Source: Flavobacterium ammonificans
GTDB taxonomy: Bacteria; Bacteroidota; Bacteroidia; Flavobacteriales; Flavobacteriaceae
Assembly (NCBI RefSeq): GCF_020885975.1
Contig: NZ_AP025183.1
Location: forward strand, 1,674,001-1,738,000
DNA: 64,000 nucleotides
Direction: 5' to 3'
Below are positions 57,879 to 64,000 of the stretch, in pieces; positions within the stretch are counted from its first letter, which is position 1; each line of letters begins with the position of its first letter. A program made the position numbers and the translations under genes. The notes under the pieces are model-generated. The model was not told where the DNA came from and did not search any database. It was given only the letters and a program-made list of their open reading frames with translations.

Positions 57879-58739
57879 TTATTTTATAAATTCAATTATC
57901 TTATAAATCACATTGGCATCGCCCAATATTTTTCGATGACCTAATCCTTTTGTAATCATCAATTCACCGTTTTTGACATGCTGATGAATATTTATTCCTG
58001 CTTTTACAGGCACTTCATAATCATTCTCATCATGAACGACTAAAATAGGTTTTTCAATTGCTTCTGCTGCTTTGAAAGCGGAATAATTATCCATTGCTTC
58101 ATTAAATTTGTTTTCAAAGTGAGCTCTTAATTTTAAACTGATTACTGGCTTTAATTGTAATTTTTTAATAAAATCATCAATAATATCGTGAACAATATCA
58201 CCGCTACCAATAACAATAATTTTGTCAGTTTTAAATCCTGATTTTGCTGCGTTGAGTACTGCCATTCCGCCTAGGGAGTGACCAATAGCCACTTCAAATG
58301 GGCCATATTGCTTATCTAATTCAAAAATAGAAGCAATAAATTCCAACATGATACTAGAATTTCCAGGTGATTTTCCATGAGCAGGCGCATCAAAACTTAC
58401 TGTTGCATAACCTTCTTTAAGCAAAGCATCTGCAATTTTAAAAAGTTGCGTTCCACGTCCTGACCAACCGTGAACTAAAAGCACTTTTTTATCACTTTTG
58501 CCATATTGATATACCATTATGGATTTATTAATCGAGGGAACAGGAATCAATTGTTGAATACTATTGGTATCCATTTCCAATTCACGTTTTGGAATTCTGT
58601 GTTTAATTGGAGTGGTGAATAATTTGGCAGCATATAAAACGACTGCCTTGGTTGAAATTAGGTTTAAAAACTGCCCAGTTCTTATAATAAATTTAGGAAT
58701 TGGTAAAGGATCTATTTTTTTATTTTTCTTCTTAGTCAT
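57879..58739 (-). CDS. Alpha/beta-hydrolase
   Basis: The 286-residue alpha/beta-hydrolase shows the oxyanion segment LVHGWSGRGTQLF (about residues 91-103), nucleophile Ser in IGHSLGGMAVL (about residue 150), acid in VVHDENDYEVPV and His in GLGHRKIL. A basic start (MTKKKNKKIDP) and a hydrophobic stretch near residue 30 suggest membrane association rather than export. Likely an esterase or lipase-like enzyme; substrate unknown. The M28 promoter lies just after its stop, so the two same-strand genes are probably separate units. Confidence 0.88.
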   Translation of the reverse strand: MTKKKNKKIDPLPIPKFIIRTGQFLNLISTKAVVLYAAKLFTTPIKHRIPKRELEMDTNSIQQLIPVPSINKSIMVYQYGKSDKKVLLVHGWSGRGTQLFKIADALLKEGYATVSFDAPAHGKSPGNSSIMLEFIASIFELDKQYGPFEVAIGHSLGGMAVLNAAKSGFKTDKIIVIGSGDIVHDIIDDFIKKLQLKPVISLKLRAHFENKFNEAMDNYSAFKAAEAIEKPILVVHDENDYEVPVKAGINIHQHVKNGELMITKGLGHRKILGDANVIYKIIEFIK

Positions 58740-58875
58740 GATTCATTTTTGTGAGTTCTAAAGTAGTTGTTTTTTCAATAACAATTGACTTTTTTTAGTT
58801 TAAATTGTTAATTTTTAGATTTAGATTGTAGTAAAATAGCGATTAACATTTTTTCAATTACCATTGTAAAAAATG

Positions 58876-58883
58876 TAATTTTG
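58876..58883 (+). promoter_or_regulatory. Candidate -7 element of the M48 protease gene
   Basis: TAATTTTG at 58876-58883 matches TAnnTTTG, 20 bases before ATG 58904. No good -33 element was seen. Confidence 0.5.
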
Positions 58884-58903
58884 TAATTCTTAAATCTTTA
58901 AAA

Positions 58904-59719
58904 ATGAAAAAACGTTTATTTATTGGATTTGCTATAATCCTAGTTTTAGTTTCTTGTAAAACGAATCCGTTAACAGGAAAATCTACCTTGAATTTTGTTT
59001 CTAATTCTGAACTATTTCCTTCTTCTTTCCAACAATATGGAACATTCTTAAAGGAAAATAAAGTAGTAAATGGTACTACTGAAGCTAAATTAGTAGAAAA
59101 TGTGGGTTTTAAAATTAAGTTGGCTGCTGAGAAGTATTTGAATTATTTAGGGCAAAACCAATACTTAAAGGACTATGCATGGGAATATAAACTAGTCGAA
59201 AATGAACAAGTAAATGCTTGGTGTATGCCTGGCGGTAAGATTGTTGTCTATTCAGGTATTTTGCCTGTAACATTAAATGAAGCTGGTTTAGCCACAGTTA
59301 TGGGGCATGAAGTATCTCATGCGTTAGCCAATCATGGTGCACAACGAATGAGTGCTGCTAAATTACAACAACTAGGAGCAGTTGGGGTTACTTTGGCAAC
59401 AGCGAAACAAGGTGAAGCCAAACAAAATCAATGGTTGGAGTATTACGGAATAGGTTCTCAAGTAGGAGGAATGCTGCCTTTTAGCAGAAGTCACGAGAGT
59501 GAAGCAGATAAAATTGGTTTAGCTCTTATGGCAATTGCAGGATATGATGTAGAAGAATCAGTTTTGTTTTGGGGAAGAATGGCTGCAAAATCGTCCGGAA
59601 AATCACAGCCCGAATTTATGAGTACACATCCCTCTGATGCAACTCGAATTGCCAATTTAAAAGCATTAATCCCAGAAGCTAAAGCAATAGCGTTGAAAGT
59701 TGGCATTATTTCAAATTAA
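58904..59719 (+). CDS. M48-family periplasmic metalloprotease, lipoprotein
   Basis: The 271-residue protein has a lipoprotein signal (FAIILVLVSCKTNPLTGK, Cys at about residue 18) followed by an M48 protease domain of the BepA/LoiP type: zinc site HEVSHALANH (about residues 131-140), third ligand region SRSHESEADKIGLALMA and the terminal STHPSDATRI. Relatives degrade or help assemble misfolded outer-membrane proteins. The TPR domain of BepA is missing, so it is closer to LoiP. It is transcribed alone between its own promoter and terminator. Confidence 0.93.
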   Translation: MKKRLFIGFAIILVLVSCKTNPLTGKSTLNFVSNSELFPSSFQQYGTFLKENKVVNGTTEAKLVENVGFKIKLAAEKYLNYLGQNQYLKDYAWEYKLVENEQVNAWCMPGGKIVVYSGILPVTLNEAGLATVMGHEVSHALANHGAQRMSAAKLQQLGAVGVTLATAKQGEAKQNQWLEYYGIGSQVGGMLPFSRSHESEADKIGLALMAIAGYDVEESVLFWGRMAAKSSGKSQPEFMSTHPSDATRIANLKALIPEAKAIALKVGIISN

Positions 59720-59743
59720 ATTCCAGATGCACTTTATATATAT

Positions 59744-59772
59744 AAGGCTATTTTTACGAATAGCCTTTTTTG
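59744..59772 (+). terminator. Terminator of the M48 protease gene
   Basis: AAGGCTATT-TTTACG-AATAGCCTT (59744-59767) followed by a T-run. Confidence 0.9.
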
Positions 59773-59851
59773 ATAAAATGAGGTAAAATAGAATAGTTTT
59801 CTTTTTAGTGACAAAAAAATAAATAAATTAGCCACTTAAACTAAACTGATT

Positions 59852-61183
59852 ATGCCAAATTTACAAAAAGGAGATACTAAATTATTGAATGCTTGGGCTT
59901 TTTACGATTGGGCCAATTCGGTTTATTCATTAGTAATTTCTTCAGCGGTATTTCCAATATTTTTCGAAGCACTTTTTACAGATCGCAGTCATTATATTAT
60001 GATATTTGGGTATTCTCTTAAGAATTCGGCCTTAATAAGTTTTGTAACTGCTTTTGCTTTTTTGGTGGTTGCCTTTGTTTCCCCTTTGCTTTCAGGTATA
60101 TCAGATTATGTAGGAAACAAAAAATCATTTATGAAGTTTTTCTGCTACTTAGGTGCTTTGTCATGTATTGGTTTGTATTGGTTTAGCCTTGAAAGTATTT
60201 ATATCAGTTTAGTATTTTACTTTTTAGGATTGGTAGGCTTTTGGGGAAGTTGGGTTTTTTATAATTCCTATCTTCCAGACATTGCCTATGCGAATCAACA
60301 AGATGCAATCAGTGCTAAAGGTTTTTCATATGGCTATGTTGGCAGCGTAATTTTGTTAATCGTTAATTTGGCAATGATTATGATGCCAGATCTATTTGGT
60401 ATATCAGGAACCAAAGGAGAAGCCGCTATGAAAGCAATGCGATATTCTTTTGTTATGGTTGGCGTATGGTGGATTTTGTTTAGTCAATATACCTATTATT
60501 ATTTACCAAAAGGGAATAAGATTGTAGCCAGTAGTATAAAGAAACATATTATTTTTAATGGGTTTAAAGAACTGAAAAAAGTTTGGTTATTATTGGCAGA
60601 CAATTCCCCATTAAAAAAATATCTTGGTAGTTTTTTTGTATATAGTATGGCAGTTCAAACGGTAATGTTGATTGCTACTTATTTTGGAGCACAAGAAATT
60701 CAATGGGCATCACAAAGCGAAAGTACCACTGGATTAATTATTTGTATTCTTTTGATACAATTGGTTGCAATTATTGGAGCAACATTTACTTCTAAAGCTT
60801 CAAAAAAGTACGGTAATATCCCTACTTTGGTTGCTATTAATGGGTTTTGGATTGTTCTTTGTGTTTTGGCTTATTTTATTTATTTACCAATTCATTTTTA
60901 TGTAATGGCTTCTTTAGTAGGTTTAGTGATGGGAGGAATTCAAGCTTTGTCTCGATCTACGTATTCTAAATTATTACCTGAAACTGAGGATACAGCTTCC
61001 TTTTTTAGTTTTTACGATGTAGCTGAGAAAATTGGAATTGTTATTGGAATGTGTGTTTATGGAATTATAGACCAAATTACTGGAAGTCCGAGATTTGCTA
61101 TTGTTTTTTTAGGTATCTTCTTTGTAATTGGTTTGCTATTATTAAAGCGTGTTCCAAAAACAGCTGCTTTATCAACTAAATAA
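59852..61183 (+). CDS. UMF1-family (Atg22-like) MFS transporter
   Basis: The 443-residue inner-membrane transporter has about 12 helices. The N-terminal motif LLNAWAFYDWANSVYSLVISSAVFP (first part residues 10-28) is the hallmark of the UMF1/Atg22 MFS subfamily, whose eukaryotic members export amino acids from vacuoles. Other conserved parts are PLLSGISDYVGNKKSFMKFF (MFS loop 2-3), FYNSYLPDIA and GGIQALSRSTYSKLLPE. Substrate in bacteria is not known. Lon follows in the same direction after 121 bases, probably as its own unit. Confidence 0.92.
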   Translation: MPNLQKGDTKLLNAWAFYDWANSVYSLVISSAVFPIFFEALFTDRSHYIMIFGYSLKNSALISFVTAFAFLVVAFVSPLLSGISDYVGNKKSFMKFFCYLGALSCIGLYWFSLESIYISLVFYFLGLVGFWGSWVFYNSYLPDIAYANQQDAISAKGFSYGYVGSVILLIVNLAMIMMPDLFGISGTKGEAAMKAMRYSFVMVGVWWILFSQYTYYYLPKGNKIVASSIKKHIIFNGFKELKKVWLLLADNSPLKKYLGSFFVYSMAVQTVMLIATYFGAQEIQWASQSESTTGLIICILLIQLVAIIGATFTSKASKKYGNIPTLVAINGFWIVLCVLAYFIYLPIHFYVMASLVGLVMGGIQALSRSTYSKLLPETEDTASFFSFYDVAEKIGIVIGMCVYGIIDQITGSPRFAIVFLGIFFVIGLLLLKRVPKTAALSTK

Positions 61184-61304
61184 TCAATTGTACTTTTTGG
61201 CACAAAGATTGACCTACTTATCCTCGGTTATGAAAAAGCTACGTCTCGTAGTTTTTATCTATTGAATTTCGAAAAATTAATGACAAAACGACTTATTATA
61301 CTTT

Positions 61305-63758
61305 ATGTCAAATCATAAAATACTTACCATTGACAATCTGTCACTTCAAGAATTTGATTCGGAGGCAGAATTAATTCCATTATTGACGCCAGAAGATGAA
61401 GAGGAAATGAACAACGAACTCTTGCCTGATTCACTGCCAATTTTGCCTTTGCGAAATATGGTCTTGTTTCCAGGCGTTGTTATTCCAATTACTGCCGGAC
61501 GTGACAAGTCTATTAAATTGATCAATGATGCCAATGCGTCTGGGAAGAATATTGGTGTTGTTGCACAGAAAAATGAAGAAGACGAAGATCCAACCAAAGA
61601 TGATATTCACACTGTAGGAACTGTAGCTCGAATTCTTAGAGTGCTAAAAATGCCTGATGGCAACATTACTATTATACTCCAAGGAAAAAAGCGTTTCGAG
61701 ATTGCAGAAGTAGTTTCGGAAGAACCCTATATTACTGCTACAGTAAAAGAAGTTCCTGAAAAACGTCCTAAAAAGAACGATACCGAATTCAATGCGATTA
61801 TTGATTCACTTAAAGAATTAGCGGTTAAGATTATCCAAGAAAGCCCTAATTTACCTAGCGAAGCGACTTTTGCTATTAAGAATATTGAAAGCAAATCGTT
61901 TTTGGTCAATTTTGTTTCATCTAATATGAACCTTTCGGTAAAAGAGAAGCAAGATTTATTAAAAATCAATGATCTTAAAGACCGTGCTTTAGAAACTTTA
62001 CGTTTTATGAACGTAGAGTTGCAAAAATTGGAATTAAAAAATGACATTCAGTCAAAAGTGCGTTTTGATTTAGACCAACAACAACGTGAATATTTCCTTC
62101 ACCAACAAATGAAAACCATTCAAGAAGAATTGGGTGGTGTTTCACATGAAGAGGAGTTTGACGAAATGAGTCAGCGTGCAAAAACTAAAAAATGGGACGA
62201 AACAACGCAAAAGCACTTCGAAAAAGAATTGTCAAAATTGCGCAGAATGAATCCGCAAGCGCCTGATTTTAGTATCCAAAGAAACTATTTGGATTTGTTT
62301 TTGGATTTGCCTTGGAATGAGTTTTCCGAAGATAATTTTGATTTAAAACGCGCGCAAAAAATTCTGGATCGCGATCACTTTGGTCTAGAAGAAGTAAAGA
62401 AAAGAATGATTGAACATTTGGCAGTTCTGAAATTGCGAAATGATATGAAGTCACCCATTATATGTTTAACAGGACCTCCAGGAGTAGGTAAAACTTCTAT
62501 TGGACGTTCTATTGCTGAGGCGTTAGGTAGAAAATATGTTCGAATTTCACTAGGCGGATTGCGTGATGAGGCTGAAATTAGAGGACATAGAAAAACATAC
62601 ATTGGCGCTTTGCCAGGTCGAATTATTCAAAGTTTGAAAAAAGCGGGAACTTCTAATCCAGTTTTTGTTTTGGACGAGATAGATAAGCTTTCAAATAGCC
62701 ATAGTGGAGATCCTTCTTCTGCCTTGTTAGAAGTGTTGGATCCAGAGCAAAACAATTCATTTTACGATAATTTCCTTGAAATGGGATACGATTTATCTAA
62801 AGTAATGTTTATAGCTACTTCTAATAATATGGCTACCATTCAACCTGCTTTACGAGACAGAATGGAAGTGATTAAAATGTCAGGCTACACTATTGAAGAG
62901 AAAGTAGAAATTGCTCGTCAGCATTTGTTTCCAAGACAATTGAAAGAACACGGACTAACTTCGAAAGAGTTGACAATTGGAAAAAAACAATTAGAAAAAA
63001 TTGTAGAGGGTTATACGCGTGAGTCTGGTGTTCGTGGTTTAGAAAATAAATTAGCACAAGTAATCCGAAATGCAGCAAAATCTGTTGCAATGGAGGAGGA
63101 GTACAATAAAAAAGTAACTGATGAAGACATTGTAAAAGTATTAGGAGTTCCAAGATTGGAAAGAGACAAATACGAAAGCAATGATGTTGCAGGAGTGGTT
63201 ACAGGTTTGGCTTGGACAAGTGTTGGTGGCGATATTTTATTTATCGAATCCTTACTTTCTCCAGGAAAAGGAACCATGACTATTACTGGAAATTTAGGTA
63301 CAGTAATGAAGGAATCAGCTACAATTGCTTTGGAATTCATTAAAGCTAATGCGCAAGCTTTAGGACTTGATTCTGATATTCTAAATAAATTCAATATTCA
63401 TTTGCACGTTCCAGAAGGGGCTACCCCAAAAGACGGTCCAAGTGCTGGAATTGCTATGTTAACTTCTTTAGTTTCCTTATTTTCTCAAAAAAGAGTAAAG
63501 AAAAACTTAGCCATGACAGGAGAAATAACATTAAGAGGAAAGGTATTGCCTGTGGGCGGAATAAAAGAGAAAATATTAGCAGCTAAAAGAGCGAATATTA
63601 AGGAAATTATTTTATGTCACGAAAACAAAAGGGATATAGATGAAATCAAACCGGAATATCTGGATGGTCTTACTTTTCATTATGTGAAGGAGATGAGTGA
63701 AGTATTGCAAATAGCAATAACCGATCAGAAAGTTAAAAACGCTAAGAAACTAGATTAA
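61305..63758 (+). CDS. lon: ATP-dependent protease Lon
   Basis: Lon is a cytoplasmic AAA+ serine protease that degrades misfolded and regulatory proteins. The 817-residue protein has the N-terminal substrate domain (LPILPLRNMVLFPGVVIPI, residues about 44-62), coiled-coil region, Walker A CLTGPPGVGKTS (about residues 387-398), Walker B FVLDEIDKL, sensor region and the C-terminal protease domain with the Ser/Lys dyad in PKDGPSAGIAML (Ser about 710) and GGIKEKILAAKRA (Lys about 753). An acidic N-terminal extension of 40 residues (LTPEDEEEMNNELLPD) precedes the Lon domain, as in other Bacteroidota. A hairpin terminator follows. Confidence 0.97.
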   Translation: MSNHKILTIDNLSLQEFDSEAELIPLLTPEDEEEMNNELLPDSLPILPLRNMVLFPGVVIPITAGRDKSIKLINDANASGKNIGVVAQKNEEDEDPTKDDIHTVGTVARILRVLKMPDGNITIILQGKKRFEIAEVVSEEPYITATVKEVPEKRPKKNDTEFNAIIDSLKELAVKIIQESPNLPSEATFAIKNIESKSFLVNFVSSNMNLSVKEKQDLLKINDLKDRALETLRFMNVELQKLELKNDIQSKVRFDLDQQQREYFLHQQMKTIQEELGGVSHEEEFDEMSQRAKTKKWDETTQKHFEKELSKLRRMNPQAPDFSIQRNYLDLFLDLPWNEFSEDNFDLKRAQKILDRDHFGLEEVKKRMIEHLAVLKLRNDMKSPIICLTGPPGVGKTSIGRSIAEALGRKYVRISLGGLRDEAEIRGHRKTYIGALPGRIIQSLKKAGTSNPVFVLDEIDKLSNSHSGDPSSALLEVLDPEQNNSFYDNFLEMGYDLSKVMFIATSNNMATIQPALRDRMEVIKMSGYTIEEKVEIARQHLFPRQLKEHGLTSKELTIGKKQLEKIVEGYTRESGVRGLENKLAQVIRNAAKSVAMEEEYNKKVTDEDIVKVLGVPRLERDKYESNDVAGVVTGLAWTSVGGDILFIESLLSPGKGTMTITGNLGTVMKESATIALEFIKANAQALGLDSDILNKFNIHLHVPEGATPKDGPSAGIAMLTSLVSLFSQKRVKKNLAMTGEITLRGKVLPVGGIKEKILAAKRANIKEIILCHENKRDIDEIKPEYLDGLTFHYVKEMSEVLQIAITDQKVKNAKKLD

Positions 63759-63780
63759 AACTATTTTTTTCAAAATAAAC

Positions 63781-63832
63781 AATTCCAAATTTCAAACTGA
63801 TTATTTTTCAGTTTTGGAGTTTGGAATTTTTC
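63781..63832 (+). terminator. Probable terminator of lon
   Basis: AATTCCAAA (63781-63789) pairs with TTTGGAATT (63820-63828), with an inner partial stem CAAACTG/CAGTTTTG, followed by TTTTTC. Confidence 0.7.
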
Positions 63833-63897
63833 ATTTATTGTATTTATAATTTTATCTTCGCAACGCAAGATTTAAAAAGCAACATAAATTTACCATT

Positions 63898-64000
63898 TTG
63901 ACTAAGAAAATAACAATAGCGATTGACGGATTTTCATCTACTGGAAAAAGTACTTTGGCAAAGCAACTGGCAAAGCACTTAGGTTATATCTATGTAGATA
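63898..64000 (+). CDS. cmk: Cytidylate kinase, N-terminal fragment (3' end outside window)
   Basis: The first 34 residues are visible: a start followed by [20 protein letters not shown], then [13 protein letters not shown]. The P-loop GFSSTGKST is that of CMP kinase, which phosphorylates CMP/dCMP. The only start codon in frame ahead of the P-loop is TTG at 63898; no ATG or GTG is available after the preceding stop, so a TTG start is required. A weak -7-like element TATCTTCG lies near 63852-63860. Confidence 0.85.
   Translation, partial: MTKKITIAIDGFSSTGKSTLAKQLAKHLGYIYVD

Overview
The window is about 64 kb of AT-rich chromosome from a member of the Bacteroidota, most likely a Flavobacterium or close relative. 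The evidence is: Bacteroidota-type promoters (TAnnTTTG at -7) ahead of many genes with no clear Shine-Dalgarno sites; a type IX secretion (T9SS) sorting domain; a GLPGLI protein; a BlaI/BlaR1 pair linked to an outer-membrane barrel; a fused ResB-CcsA cytochrome c assembly protein; an ArgF'-type transcarbamylase; and RprX/RprY-like signalling. The species is inferred from protein style only.

Layout. 1-2.4 kb: end of recN, then fabV. 2.4-8.1 kb is the main accessory stretch: families of intergenic hairpins surround a GIY-YIG nuclease gene, a single-chain type IIG-like restriction-methylation gene whose C-terminal part carries repeat-derived peptides, two duplicated PH-like membrane proteins, and an intact REP-associated (RAYT/IS200-like) transposase beside two 150-bp palindrome blocks. 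8.1-13.1 kb: a DUF2490 outer-membrane protein, a glycosyltransferase, coaE and a two-component system. 13.1-21.5 kb: one long minus-strand arginine operon (GNAT-argG-argC-argD-argF'-argB-argE-argH) interrupted by short repeats. 21.9-26.5 kb: a lipoprotein, glyA, miaE, a pentapeptide protein, hairpin repeats, tRNA-Arg(ACG) and a 47-residue conserved-looking small protein. 26.5-33.7 kb: a BlaI-BlaR1-GLPGLI-outer-membrane barrel operon with three evenly spaced operator dyads, followed by a separately transcribed relative of the BlaR1 tail. 33.7-43 kb: transport, tRNA modification and housekeeping genes, including a 34-residue membrane peptide directly upstream of a sodium:solute symporter. 43-46.3 kb: cytochrome c assembly. 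46.3-51.2 kb: a seven-helix membrane-bound AraC regulator divergent from a three-gene surface operon with a long fibre-like protein. 51.3-64 kb: glutathione peroxidase, dus, thioredoxin-like protein, menD, peptidases, a UMF1 transporter, lon and the start of cmk.

Most of the window is ordinary core genome. The arginine operon covers every step from N-acylglutamate to arginine except carbamoyl phosphate supply, and its transcarbamylase has Ser at the position that sets acetyl- versus succinyl-ornithine preference. The best candidates for something undescribed are: (i) hairpins with a constant 11-base loop and interchangeable, still complementary stems that bracket the GIY-YIG gene; (ii) the RAYT with its duplicated palindrome block; (iii) the BlaI operator array and the duplicated BlaR1 tail domain; (iv) the 7TM-AraC/fibre locus; and (v) the small membrane peptide coupled to the symporter. 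No CRISPR array, prophage, rRNA operon or riboswitch was recognised.
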